A stretch of 64,000 nt of DNA from Rhizophagus clarus (GCA_015698045.1 BLAL01000083.1:250501-314500), one strand, 5' to 3'. Counted from the first letter of the stretch, positions 48,188 through 60,720 are shown. Notes: generated by a model from the letters alone, not told the origin. Made by a program: numbers and translations.

Positions 48188-51100
48188 CTAAAGGTCGGAA
48201 TCTGGTATGATGTTTATTTTTGTAGAGATATCAATTTCTTTCTCATTACCCACAATAAAACCTGATTTACCTTGTACTTTATCCAGCTCAACAATGTCAT
48301 TTATGACACGTTTTGTGCACGTCCTTTTATTATACTTCTCGGACTTTCCTTTATTATCCATTTTTTCGTTCTGTTGCAAATCAGTTTCGACCTCCTTATT
48401 TTTCCGTTTGTTACGTGGTTTTCGTTTTGATGGTTCGATTTTCTTTTCTTGGATAAGGTCAAACAAAGTTCCCTCAGACGGTTTATAAGGTTCTTCCACG
48501 TAATTTTGTATCAAATTGACTGAAGCTAAAAGATCTTGTTCCGAAACATAACCCGGAATAATCCAATGTTGTTCGATTATACCATCTTTTTCATCCGATT
48601 TTGGTACATATGAAATTAATTCGAGAAGTAATCTGATTACGGGATCGCTATCAAGTGCTTTCCTTTGTTCTTCATTTTCGTATTCAATTATATGATCCGA
48701 GAGCTCTCGGCCATCTGCAACTTTACTTCGCTTTCGGACAACCATACGCATAATTGACTGAAGCCATTGTAATATTGGCAATTTTTCCTCATTAACAAGT
48801 ATGGCGACAACCACTCCAATTTTTGAAGGCCAGTCAAGAAAAGACTTGCACTCAAACTCAACAACGTTTAAATGTTTTTTTTGGGATTTACGAGACTTTC
48901 TAGTTTTAGGCTTTTCAGCTTCCTCTCTTGTATCAGCGTTATCGACTTTGTGTGGCCTCAACCGTTTTTTATTTTCGATTTCGTACACATATCCGTTTTG
49001 CAACAATTTCACATCAGTAATGTTTTTAGGAAACAAGAGTTCGATATAAATTAATGGATTTTTTTCTAATTGAGTAATAAGTTTATTGACTACCCACTCA
49101 ATGAAAATTTTCAAATTCTCTTGTGAATGGTCCAATCTTTGTTTAGTGCTTGAATAATCCTTTAGTATACGATTAAAAATCTCCATAATAGAAAGCTAAA
49201 CAATTTAAATTAATCATTAGTTTGGATATATGTTTGAACAAAAAATTTAAACATTATTTTAAATACCTTGAAGAACATAGCCTCTAATTTACAGTGTTTG
49301 GCAATTCGGAAGAACATCATTGTAACGTGTTTTATGCTTTCAGAATCAATCTCTTGATATTCTTCTAATAATATTATACAATTTTTAACTATAATTTCGT
49401 TCGCAAATTTATTTTCAATTTTTTCAAAAATGTCTCTATAATTAATATCCTGATTCTGAACTTCATTCTCATTTTTCTCATAATAATCTATAATTTCTGA
49501 ATCCAAAGTTTCTTTAGTTGTATGATTTTTTTTACGAAGCCGCGATTTCTTATGGGGTTCAACATATTTATTTGATTTTAAACAGTTCTCAAGCAAATGT
49601 AAAAACACGTGAGCCGTAGCGATTACACTCTTCAAATATCCAATTGAGTGAGAATGAGATTTGTATTCTTTAACAAGTTCTGGAATTATTTCCAAATTTA
49701 ACAATTCCTGACAAACCTCTGATTGCAATTCATCAGCGACACATTTTTCATATATGTCATCCGATGATGCCAACACTTTTATGGTCAAAAAACTTTGTTT
49801 TAAATATTCGACCGCAAAATGAAGTTCAGACCATAACTTTTTTTCCCTTAAAAGCCGTATCATCCTGTACGCTAGCATAATTCCTTCTCCATCGATTAAC
49901 TTCGAGACAATCTCAAAGTCATAAAGATTCTTTGAATAAGATTCCTTTCGTCGATCGTCAATTGAAGACGATGATGACAACGTAAAATCCGGATCAATTG
50001 TATTTTCTTGTTTCAACAACAGCCGTAACTCGAGAAAATAGCGAACTATGTACGAGTAGTGCACCATAGTTTGCGGGATCTCATCGTATTCTCCATTTAT
50101 CAAGTCCTTCTTGAGGGATCTTAACAAAAATTTAGATCCATTTACAAGAAAGGACAACGCAGTCGATTTTAAGCAATCTTGCACATGAGGATTGAGAATT
50201 TGATGTTTTCTTAACTTATCGAATTCATCTAATGGTTTTGTTCTCTCATACTTCTTCCTCTTTATATCATCCAATGCTTGTAAACCATCGCCTTTCAATG
50301 CTTTTTGTTTGTGAATCACTAGATCAGGACCGTCAGGGTTCATAATCCAAACCGAGCCTTTATAATGTGGATTTACATTATTAAGTTTTCCCTTTTTGGT
50401 CATCTCTTCGTTTAATAACTTTTGGGCTTTCCATATTGTTTCTCTTTTGATATCTATAAACAAACAATTAGGATTGACTCCAAGAAATATATGATAAAAA
50501 ATATCAATAAGTATAATATCCCAATCAAGGGCATCATTTTTATTTGCCAAAAGTTTGAGTAAAAGGTCGATAAGTTTTGCATTTTTGTATTCTAAAATCA
50601 AGTCATGATGAATTCGACTTCTCTTATTTTTTGAGAGACTTTCAGAATTTGGTGGGTCATCAATCGCCAATAAATTACGACAAAAATTGAGCAGAAGTCG
50701 TATGATATTTTGATCCCGTTCTGTCCTTTCTTTCGTTACTATACCAAGATATTTTTCCAATAAAAAGTAAATTTGTTGTATGACTGTCGGTTTTTTGAGA
50801 ACATAAAATTTGTAATTGGATCGTGCAGTTAAAAGCTCTCTTATTTTAGAAAGAGCTGGCTCTTTTCTCTTTTTATTATTGTGCTCCTCATTATTTTCGT
50901 TAAAGTCGACATCAATATCAATATTGCTGCCTCCATCATTTTCTCTTTCCAATATTTCTCGTGACTGTTCATTCGGATCTTCAGGCCAGGTCATGATAAC
51001 CATCAACTCAACACAAGCTAAAGCAAGTCGGTTTTGACGTTTATCATAAAGATTTGTACAGTTTAATAAAATTGGTATTAAATCTGTATTGAATGTCTCA

Positions 51101-51330
51101 AAACTGTAAAGTAGATGTAGAACATCAATTTTAACTTGCCCTTCTAGACGAAGATATTCTTTTAAGTCTTTAAGACAAGCTAAACATTCATCTCCAGGTT
51201 GATATATCTGTTTCCTGCTACCGTCCCTCTGTTGTACTGTTTCAAAACCTCCCAAAGCATTACAAATATTGAAAATAACCTCTCTTAAGGAATCGGTATA
51301 AGTTGCTCTGTCCATTTCATTAATTTTCAT
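48188..51330 (-). CDS. Timeless/Tof1/Swi1-type replication fork protection protein
   Basis: Nuclear scaffold of the fork-protection complex. Family members pair with Tipin/Csm3/Swi3 to hold helicase and polymerase together and relay S-phase checkpoint signals. Two exons (51330-49267 and 49195-48188), joined phase 0 by a 71-bp GTATTT...TTTAG intron, give 1023 aa, in the usual range. The N-terminal TIMELESS domain shows LRLEGQVKIDVLHLLYSFET, LLNCTNLYDKRQNRLALACV and later FLVNGSKFLLRSLKKDLING. MVHYSYIVRYFLELRLLLKQ follows. Across the splice the sequence reads AMFFK-LSIMEIFNRIL, as expected for this family. The C-terminal part (PVIRLLLELISYVP, EQHWIIPGYVSEQDLLASVN) matches the Timeless C-terminal region, followed by a Lys-rich, probably disordered tail (KPRNKRKNKEVE). 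The ATG at 51330 precedes the first domain directly. A hAT MITE sits 143 bp upstream. Confidence 0.92.
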
Positions 51331-51472
51331 AAGTTAAGAAACTAAAAAACGCGTTTTCTTTTTTATTTTTATTTTTATTTTTTTTTTTTCAAGACGCGTA
51401 CTATAAATTAGGAAGAATTTCTGCCGGAACCGGAAGACATGGCACAGCAGATTTCTGCCTTCAATATACTAC

Positions 51473-51687
51473 CAGTGCTTAAAATAGAAATCAAAATTTA
51501 CCGGCCAAAGATCCGGAAAGAAAATATTTTACCGGATTATTTCCGGAATCTGTAAAAATTTACCGGATAATATATGGAGTTAACTTAAAATTTTGCCGGA
51601 CAAAAATCCGGAACATAAAACTTTTTACCGGCGATTTCTTAAAAATTCCGGATTCTGCCGGAATTTTATCATCTATTTTAAGCCCTG
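51473..51687. mobile_element. hAT MITE upstream of Timeless (TSD TATACTAC)
   Basis: The ends are CAGTGCTTAAAATAGAAATC and, in reverse, CAGGGCTTAAAATAGATGAT. TATACTAC flanks it directly (51465-51472, 51688-51695). The inside is rich in CCGGA/TCCGG and ACCGG words, a strong CpG cluster in an AT-rich setting. It is 215 bp and non-coding. It lies in the Timeless promoter region and could affect its expression. Confidence 0.9.
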
Positions 51688-52159
51688 TATACTACTAAAA
51701 TTAGGTCACTAAAAAAAGTATAAAATTTTAAAGGTCACATGTAGCTGTGGGCTATTTATTCGTGATTGAATATTCAAATACCGGTATTCATCCAGTTTTC
51801 ATCTTTTTTTTTGGGAGAGAGGAATACAAAAATATTTACTAGTACAGTTGGAAATTGTATTAATACAGTACTAGAAACATAATATTTTATTAATCTAATA
51901 TTATAATTTATAAAAGGGTAAATTTATTCCTCATTCTGAGTGAGATTTGATATTATTCACCCCTATCACGTGATCAATATTTTGACTGACTAATTTTTAA
52001 TTGGCTGATTTTTTTAACTTAAATTTTCCGTTATCAGTTTGTAACGTAACAATTTTTTTTTTCATAAAACATTTTATTTTATTCCTTTAAAGTTTACTGA
52101 ATAGAAGAATGAAATGCAATTATTCAAAATCAAAACTTTTATCTTTAATATAACTAGTA

Positions 52160-53480
52160 ATAATGACATCAAAACCCCAATAATAATGATAAAAATGATG
52201 ATAAAAGACAAAAAAAGATATGATAAATAATGAAAACAAAAGGGTAACAAAACAAAGGTGAAAAGGAAAAGGAGATAAGATCAAAAAGAAATGAAAAAGA
52301 ATATTGATGGAGAAGATAAAACGAAAAGAAAGGGAGATGAAGAAAGAGCAACAAAAGGAAAAAGAAACAAAAACAGAAGGTAGAACGAAAGGGAAAGTGG
52401 ACGATAAGGGGGAAATAAAAGGGGAAAACAAAAGGAAACAAAATCAAAAAATAAAATGATAATGAAAGGTGGGAGTAAAATTTGTTAGTAATGATCATAA
52501 AAGAATATATTAAAAAAAAAATTTGAAATGAAACTGAACACCTATCTCATTTTCAAAGAGATTTGGCATAGTAGAAAAATTCAGGAAAAAACGAAAGGGT
52601 GAAGGAATAAAGATAAAAAGAGCGAAGACAAAACTGAAAAGAAAAATGAGATTGAAAGAGATAAAGATAAAATTGAAAGAATAATCGCTATTTTTCCTAT
52701 CCGTGAATCAAGATTTGTAATACAATATAAAACCAAATTATTACGTTGGATGCTAATTTTTTATCGACAGCATTAATAAATTATATTTTAATCACTTGAT
52801 TTTCTAGCGTTCTGGATTTGCAAAATCATGGAACATTAATGGTACAAAATTGTGTATAAAAATGAAAGGGCATGAAAACAAAAGAAAATGAAATGAAAAT
52901 AAAGAGACAAAGTCAAAAATGAAAGATAAAATAAGGGATAAGGGAGAAAATGAAATAAAGTGAAAGGAAAACATGATAAAGGAGATGAAGATAAAAACAA
53001 AAAGAAAAACAAAACAAAAGAGAAAATGAAGGGGAAAAAGAAAAAGCGGAAATGAAAGGAAAAAATGAAAGGGAAACAGAAACAAAGAAAAAGGCTGAAA
53101 AGAAAAGCGGAAATGAAAGATAATGGAAAAAATGAAAGGGAAATGGAAACAAAAGAAAAGGAAAAGTAGAAACAAAAGGAAAAATGAAATGAAAATGAAA
53201 GGGAATACAAAAATAAAAGGATACAAAAATGAAAAGGAAATTAGGGGATAAAGATAAAGATAAAAGGGAAATAGAATAAAGAGAACGAATATAAAAAAGA
53301 AAAAAGACACCCATAAAGAAAAAAAAATTGAAACAAAGTTAGTAAAAATGAAACAAAATCAAAAAAGAAAAAAGAATTAAAGAAACGAAAAAATCATACC
53401 TTTGAGCATGAAATCGTAGGAGCCCAAAATCTAAAAGAAAGAAAGAAAAGAAATTAGAAATGACAAAAAATAAAATAAAA
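52160..53480 (-). repeat. long pyrimidine-biased tracts (GA-rich on plus strand)
   Basis: Two blocks (about 52,160-52,690 and 52,860-53,480) are nearly pure A/G on the plus strand, built from GAAAATGAAAGGGAAAXG-like words. The overlapping Phe/Ser/Leu-rich minus-strand frames (52,120-53,314) are consequences of this composition and not genes. Confidence 0.75.
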
Positions 53481-53550
53481 AATAAAAAAGAAAGAAGCGA
53501 CATATCTAGTAGCTGATACCCATATATTTTTCTATGCAAAACTAAAAAAC
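53385..53550 (-). repeat. micro-exon/intron-like units (array 6)
   Basis: On the minus strand TTTCTTTCTTTTAG precedes a block of about 31 nt (ATTTTGGGCTCCTACGATTT...) followed by GTATGATTT. A second unit starts after TAGGTTTTTTAG with TTTTGCATAGAAAAATATAT. It is placed within the MULE-like element, upstream of the pyrimidine tracts on that strand. Confidence 0.5.
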
Positions 53551-53979
53551 CTAAAAAAGGCGTAAACAAATAGTGGCAGTTTGGCTGTATAAAGTTTTAT
53601 CAGCCAATCAAAATTTATTACATAATAAAGGGTGAGAAATCACCCAGGTGAGAAATAAATTTTCTCTTTATAAAATATCATAGAAAAAAATGCAGCTTTT
53701 AAAGAGAAAAATCTTTTAACGTTAAAATATTTTAGATATATATAGAAGTATACAAAAAAATAAAATTATTAATAAATATAATATTACTTTTTAGATTACA
53801 AAATTATAGAAAGGATAAATATTTTTACAAAGTTTTATACCTATAGCCTTTAGAATATATTTGAAATAATAAAAGCAAATTTTATTATAATAGATATAAC
53901 TTTTGTTATAATTATTTAAAGTTCTAATATGATATTATACTTTACAAATTTTGAAAATTAGTATATTATATATATGACT

Positions 53980-54148
53980 AGAATTTCACAAAATATTTGA
54001 TTCAATTAAATTTAATCCAAATCTGATCCATTAGATCCAGATTAGATTATAGAATTTTGATCTGCAAATTAGATTTAAATTTAAAATTTAATTTAAAATT
54101 TAAATCTGGATTTAAAATTGTATTATCCAAATCTGATATATATATATA
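53980..54148. repeat. AAATCTGAT-rich remnant split by Tc1-type insertions
   Basis: Words CCAAATCTGATCC, CAGATTAGATT and AAATTTAAATCTGG repeat here, and the same style resumes right after the Tc1 element (62,568-62,625, ATCAGATTAAATTCAG). The Tc1-type elements therefore appear to have landed in a small older repeat. The stretch 53,676-53,980 before it is featureless AT sequence. Confidence 0.45.
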
Positions 54149-54152
54149 TATA

Positions 54153-54919
54153 CAGTGTGTAATGAAAAAAGTTGCTGTGATAAAAAGTAGCATTTTTTAA
54201 TGACTACACAAGATAATTGAATAAAATTATTTTTATTAGAGAGCTTGATAGATATATTATCAAATATAAACTCTTTAAAATAGTTGTTCTACAGATATTT
54301 TTTTTTAAAATAAATTCATTTCACTTTTTTAATTATATGCAAAATCTTTATGTATTTTTCTATAAAATAACCCCAACCTTCAGTTAATAATACGGATATT
54401 AATCTTTATTGTAAAGTATTTTTATAGTAAAAAAATGCCATTCCTGCAATTTTTTTACATAAAAATGGTCATTTGTTATATGATAAAAGTGTTTTCTCCT
54501 TTTAATAAGCTACAGATTATTATCCCACATATTATAGCAAAATTTTTAGCTAAATGGGTAATTATTTTAATTATGCTTAAAAATATTTATTTATTTGAAC
54601 TTTTGAAATTACATCCAATAATACGAAGAGAAATACTTACTCCTAATATATTTTTTTTTTTGTTAAATAAGTAACATCAGACTAATATTGAGAAATAATG
54701 ATAAACAATTTGAGATCAGACTTTAATTTTGTATAATATATATTTATAGTGTATTGTTGAGAAAAAATGCAAATAGACGACCTTTTTTGTATGTGAATGA
54801 TTTTAATAGAATAGTAATAAGCTAAATAAAATATGTGGGGTGCAAAAAATGAAAGCATTTAATGTTTATTATACAAAAAAAATTATTTTCAGGACGGCAA
54901 CTTTTTTTGTTACATACTG
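54153..54919. mobile_element. Tc1/mariner-type MITE
   Basis: CAGTGTGTAATGAAAAAAGT at the left and, in reverse, CAGTATGTAACAAAAAAAGT at the right, flanked by TA (54151-54152, 54920-54921). It is 767 bp. A 79-codon hydrophobic frame (54435-54674) has no recognised motif and no transposase is present. Only six bases separate it from the next Tc1 element. Confidence 0.8.
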
Positions 54920-57239
54920 TATATACAGTGGCTCATATAAGTAATGCATCATACTAATGTTAAACGTTAAATTACATATTTATTGATAATATGAATGTAT
55001 ATAAATATAATATTTATTTTATATATAATATAATGTAAAAGCAATAAAAATACATATACGCTGATTTGAGGAATTTGCCGATCATCAATTATGTGGCGCA
55101 GTACCGATTAAAATCGATCAAAACCGTCCCTACATAAGAAAAAATAAGCCAAAAAATACTTAAAAAAACTTTTAAGACCTTTTCCAAAAAAATTTACCTC
55201 TTTAACCTGAAACCAGTAGAAGAAATTTCTAAAAAAAGGAATAAAAATATTATAAAATTAGTTTATTTAAAAAAAAGTAAGAATAAGCACCAGAATAATT
55301 ATTTAACGAAAAAAAAATTGATTGAAAAATAATTAATAACGAATATCAAATAGATTTTAACTAAATAAACTAATCAATATATAATTTAAATTCACTAAAA
55401 CATCGTTATTAATCTTAGAATTATTTATTTATTGAAAGATTATTTTTGAATAATTTTGCTACCTAAATAAATTTTTTTTTATAAACTATTGAAAAAAAAA
55501 TAAAAAAATAGCTCCAAGTTATATTTAATGTAAAATAACTACTAATATACTTGCCAAAATTCTCAACTTACATAATGTAAAAACTGGTGGAAAAGTTTGA
55601 TGGGGAAGTTGATGGGGAGTTTAATATGGAGTTTACGAAAGAAAAAAATTTTTTAACGCTACTTTTGTTGAAGTAATTTCTCGATATTTGTGTCATATGA
55701 TCATGTAGCACAAGAGTGATCCTTTTTGTGAAACTTATTTAACTTAATTTTTATCTAATTATCATCAAATTCCTTAATTTAGGCTAATTTTGTTAATTCT
55801 GAAAATCGGCGGATATGATAATAAATTTAGTAATATTTAATAAACTGGTTTTACTTTATTTACACAATGTTTATTAAAATCGTGGTGCGTCATTTATGCA
55901 CATTTCGCATTATTATAAAAATTAAGGTTTTTTTTAAAAAAAAACTAAAAAAATATTACTAAAAAGATTCTAAAATATTTTTACCATCTTGTATAACTAC
56001 CTTTAGTATTAATAACATCTTGGATTCTTTCTGGCATTGTCTCAATTAGTTTAATGCATGTCTCCAATGCTGTTTCATTTCAAATTTGAGAAACATGTTC
56101 CCACAACGATTCCTTTCCCCTAATTTTGATGTTTAATGCCTTAAGTTGATAGTCTACATCATTTCAGAGGTGTTCTATGGGGGTTTAAGTCAGGGGATTG
56201 AGGTGGCTATGGAAGAACCTCAATATTATTATCATTAAATCATTGCTTAGTGAGAATAGCAGTATGTTTCAGATCATTATCTTGCTGAAAGACAATGTCT
56301 AAAATGTTTAATTCATAATACTGAAGTGTCTCTATGAGATCTTCATCCAATATTTGGCGATAAAGTTCAGCATCAAGGCCTCCATCGATTTTACATAGGA
56401 AACCAATACCATGAAAAGTGAAACACCCCCATACAAAAACACTATTCCCACTAAACTTAACTGTAGGTTTGACATGGATATTTTTAAGTGCTCTCCAGGT
56501 TTTTTCCAGCAATACTGACATTTGTCTGACCTGAATATTTAAAATTTAGACTTGTCAGACCACACCACCTTGCTCCAGTCACTTATTGTCCAATTCTTAA
56601 ACCTTTTGGCGAAATTAAGCCATTTGTCTTGATGTTTTTTGGACAAAAGTGACTTCTTACGTTTTACCCTAGAAACCAAACTATTTTTTCTTAATATTCT
56701 ACACATAGTATCAACACTGACCTCAATATTTTCATTAACTTGTAAAGATTTTGTTAATGAAATGGTGGTAGAACATTCTCCATTAGCCAAACGTTTTATA
56801 ATAGTATGTTCATAGCACTAGTCGAAAAAGAACAATTCAGCCTAAATTTAACCAGGTTGAATATAAGTTGAATGATGATCTAATCTATGTCAAATTGAGG
56901 CCAATTTTTTGGTGCATTTAAGGTGCCAATCGTCTCAAATTCAGAAAGAAAATTTGACTATCATTTTACCTATATTAGGACATTATTACATATTTATTTG
57001 ACCCTAAAAAAAACTATATTCGACTACTGTATATAACTCAAATATAATTGATAAATAGATCAAACTAAAGGTTTTTCAAGGTCAAATAATAGTAGTTTTA
57101 TTAACATTTTATTTATAACTACATATTATAATATTATATAAAATTCTATCTAACATTTATCTATCTATATATTATCACTTGTTATTATTTACATTAATCT
57201 ATCTGCCATTATATTCACAACCATCATTTACACAATTAA

Positions 57240-58690
57240 GTATCCTAAAAAATCCTAAATTCACATCATATAAAAGTCAAAGGGCAAAAAAAAAAAAAAA
57301 TAAAAAACAAATTCATTAATTAACGATTCGTAAAAATAAAAAATTATAACCAATAAAAAACACACTATAAATCTGCATATCTAAAGATCTTAAAGAATAA
57401 TTGTTCTCCTAAAAAAAAGATAAATAACAAAGCGTTATTAAACGTTTTGCTGAAAAAAAATAAAAACTAAAAAAAAATAATTGATTATCCACCAAATTCC
57501 ACATGTTCAGATCTATCTAAAAAAAGATATATTGGCAGATTTTATGTGTCCAAACTTGTCTAAAAAAAGGAATAAATACTATTAAATAGAATAAATTCAA
57601 TCAATAATCCTTATCATAAATATTCGATGAACCCGTCTAAAAAAAGAAAAATCAGAATGTTAATGTAAAACATTTTGTAAAAAAATAATTTAAGAAAATC
57701 CTTAACTCACTGAAATTCCATCCTATGCATCCAAAGAGCCAAAAAGTCATCTAAAAAAATGTTATTACTTGCCAAAATCCCATGTCACAGTAATCTGAAA
57801 GAACGTCTAAAAAAAAAAGAAAATATCGAATCTGTTAGATATAGTTTCAATAAAATAAATAATTAAAGACAAACAAAACACACCATTGAATCTACACATT
57901 CAAAGACTTGAAGTTTCGTCAAAAATCATTCTTGCTAAATTTCACGTTCAGAGAGCTGAAGAATGAACTGTCTAAAAAAAAAGAAAAAATAAATTAGTAA
58001 TTATTTTTTAAAAGGTGAAAGAAATCTTAAAAAAAATATACTCGCCAAATTCTTATATTAAAAAAACACACCATCAAATCCACACATCCAAAGATTGGAG
58101 GTTTGTCAAAGATCATTCTTGTTGAATTTTGTATCTAGAGAGCTGAGGAACAAACTGTCTCAAAAAAAAGAAAAAATAAATTAGTAATTATTTTTCAAAA
58201 GGCGAAAGAAATCTTAAAAAAACATACTCGCGCCAAATTCTTGCATTAAAAAAACACACCATCAAATCTATACATCCAAAGATTAGAGATTCGTCAAAGA
58301 TCATTCTTGTCAAATTTTATGTTCAGAGAGCTGAGGAACAAACTATCTAAAAAAAAAGAAAAAATAAATTAGTAATTATTTTTAAAAGGTGAAAAAAATC
58401 TTGAAAAAAATACTTGCCAAATTCTTACATCAAAAAAACTGAACTCGCCTAAAAAAATAGAGAATCAAAATGTTAGTAATAGTTTTATTAAATAAATAAA
58501 CTGAATATTTCATCTTACTGAAATTATATTAAAGATGTTGAAAATTAACCATCTATAATTAAAATAATTAAAATATTAATACATGATTCATTAAAAAAAT
58601 AAATTTAATTAAAAATAAAAAAAAACATTAAAACTCACTAAAAGCTGAGTTGTTAAAACTGTCTCGTTGTTATCAAATTCTATACGAGTA
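57240..58690 (-). repeat. micro-exon/intron-like array, left part (array 7)
   Basis: On the minus strand, units end with a T-tract plus TAG followed by blocks such as ATGACTTTTTGGCTCTTTGG, then GTGAGTT or GCAAGTA-like donors. From about 57,880 to 58,440 three longer units of about 190 bp repeat almost exactly (CCAAAGATTGGAGGTTTGTC..., GAGAGCTGAGGAACAAACTG...). The array continues beyond the hAT insertion at 61,000-61,620. Confidence 0.55.
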
Positions 58691-59057
58691 TCAACTAGTG
58701 TTCCGCACAAATCAAATTAGACCAAATCAGGTTAGATTTGAAATTTGATTTGATCAAATCAAATCTGAAAAGTTTGAATTTGGATTTGAATCAAACCATT
58801 CAAATCTGATTTGAAATTTGATTCGAATTTGATTTGATTTGATTTAAATTTGATTCGATTCAAATCAAATTCAAATTCAAATCAAATCAAATTCATTCAA
58901 ATAGATTTGTGATTTGGTTTGATTTGTTAAATTTTAAATAAAAAAATGCGTTTTGCAACGCAATATTAATAAAAAAATGTTGCGAAACGTATTTCTTTAG
59001 TGTGTTTAAGGAGGGTTGGACATCATGTGGTTGCAGTAACTACCAATAATATTTACG

Positions 59058-60720
59058 GTAATTACAGGACCCTGAATAATACCAATATAACTCACATACG
59101 GGTTTGCGTAGAGTTTATATGAAATTACTTTTTAAACCTACAAATTGAGTTTGCGTAGATTGGTCAATTTGGGATATTATGTTTGTGTAGAGTTTATAAT
59201 AGATATACGTGGATTTATTTTTAAAAAATACTAATTTCAGTAAATTAAATTACTCGGTATTCACCAAAATTTATTTTATTTTATTTATTTTTTCACTTTT
59301 TTTCAGTATTTTATACCAAATTTATTTATTTTTATTATTCTTTTTCAGGTTTTAATACCCTAATTCCAAAAGTCCGGTCATGTTTTTCGCCCAGCAACAC
59401 TACAAAAAATAAAAAAAAAATAATTAATTAGTTAAAAAAAATACCGAGAAACACTTCCCCCACCCTCCCTTACCTTAATTTCAAAAGTCCGGTCATGCTT
59501 TTCGTCCGGCAACACTACAAAAAAATAAAAAAAAGGTTAATACTTAATTAATTAAAAAAAAACAACGAAACACCTCCCCCAACCCTCCCTTACCTTAATT
59601 CCAAAAGTCTGGTCATGCATTTCGTCTGGCAACACTACAAAAAGTAAAAAAAAAGTTAATACTTAATTAATTAAAAAAAAAACAACGAAACACCTCCCCC
59701 AACCCCTCCCTTACCTTAATTCCAAAAGTCTGGTCATGCATTTCGTCCGGCAACACTACAAAAAAATAAAAAAAATAATTAATTAAATAGTTAAAAAAAA
59801 CACTGAAAAACACTTCCCCACCCTCCCTTACCTTAATTCCAAAAGTCCGGTCGTGCTTTTCGTCTGGCAACACTACAAAAAAATAAAAAAAAACAATTAA
59901 TTAGTTAAAAAAAATACTAAGAAACACTTCCCCCACCCTCCCTTACCTTAATTTCAAAAGTCCGGTCATGCTTTTCGTCTGGCAACACTACAAAAAAATA
60001 AAAAGAAAGGTTAATACTTAATTAATTAAAAAAAAACAACGAAATACCTCCCCCAACCCTCCCTTACCTTAATTCCAAAAGTCCAGTCGTGCTTTTCGTC
60101 TGGCAACACTACAAAAAGTAAAAAAAAAAAGTTAATACTTAATTAATTAAAAAAAAAACAATGAAACACCTCCCCCAACCCCTCCCTTACCTTAATTCCA
60201 AAAGTCCGGTCGTGCATTTCGTCTGGCAATACTACAAAAAAATAAAAAAAAATAATTAATTAAATAGTTAAAAAAATACTGAGAAACACTTCCCCACCCT
60301 CCCTTACCTTAATTCCAAAAGTCCGGTCATGCTTTTCATCCGGCAACACTACAAAAAGTAAAAAAAAGTTAATACTTAAATTAATTAAAAAAAAACAATG
60401 AAACACCTCCTCCAAGCCCTCCCTTACCTTAATTCCAAAAGTCCGGTTGTGCCTTTCGTCTGGTAACACTACAAAAAATAAAAATAAAAATAATTAATTA
60501 ATTAGTTAAAAAAAACACCGAAAAACACTTCTCACCCTCCCTTATTTTAATTCCAAAAGTCCGGTCGTGCCTTTCGTCTGGCAATACTACAAAAATAAAC
60601 TAATAAATGATTAAAAAAAAGATCGGATATTCGGATTATCTGATTAGATCAGCAAGTCACATGACCCTGCCTTTATACATTTGTGAGTTATATTAGTATT
60701 GTTCGGGGTCCTGTAATTAC
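59058..60720. mobile_element. inner TIR element GTAATTACAGGACCC
   Basis: GTAATTACAGGACCCTGAAT...ACCAATATAACTCAC at 59058-59097 is matched in reverse at about 60682-60720 with three or four differences over about 38 bp. This is the fourth nesting level counted from the Tc1 element. It contains array 8. No coding capacity is seen. A target duplication could not be settled. Confidence 0.6.
59345..60592 (-). repeat. micro-exon/intron array with near-identical units (array 8)
   Basis: Eleven units of about 119 bp, the best preserved of all arrays here. On the minus strand each has TTTTTTTGTAG, a 41-nt block starting TGTTGCCGGACGAAAAGC and ending TTTTGGAATTAAG, then GTAAGGGAGGG, a C/G-containing stretch, TTAACTAATTAATTA or TTAATTAATTAAG (branch-like), then the next acceptor. 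Implied introns are about 78 bp, a normal size for this genome. One frame of the block reads LPDEKHDRTFGIK, but 41 is not a multiple of three and one of the three frames is closed, so joined exons would soon meet a stop. Variation between units is mainly CG to TG or CA. Confidence 0.85.

Larger units (their letters stand above)
51916..53666. mobile_element. MULE-like non-autonomous element (9-bp TSD TTTATAAAA)
   Basis: The ends are GGGTAAATTTATTCCTCA and, in reverse, GAGAAAATTTATTTCTCA. TTTATAAAA occurs directly on both sides (51907-51915, 53667-53675). Nine-base duplications and G-rich-then-AAATT ends fit Mutator-like elements. Next to the ends, ATTGGCTGAT words are inverted. It carries polypurine tracts and at least two micro-exon-like units, but no transposase. 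Confidence 0.75.

Noticed and set aside
48207-51037. Plus-strand frames opposite Timeless
   Set aside because: They are antisense shadows of a well-supported coding sequence, with no start context or homology of their own.
52120-53569. Several Phe/Ser-rich minus-strand reading frames of 76-168 codons
   Set aside because: They are produced by the long GA/CT composition bias, overlap one another in different frames, and have no membrane-protein pattern beyond F/L/S runs.
59667-60469. A repeat protein with LPDEKHDRTFGIKVREG units
   Set aside because: The frame runs through donor and acceptor motifs and T-runs (Phe/Asn stretches) and lasts only one to two units. The exon length is not a multiple of three.
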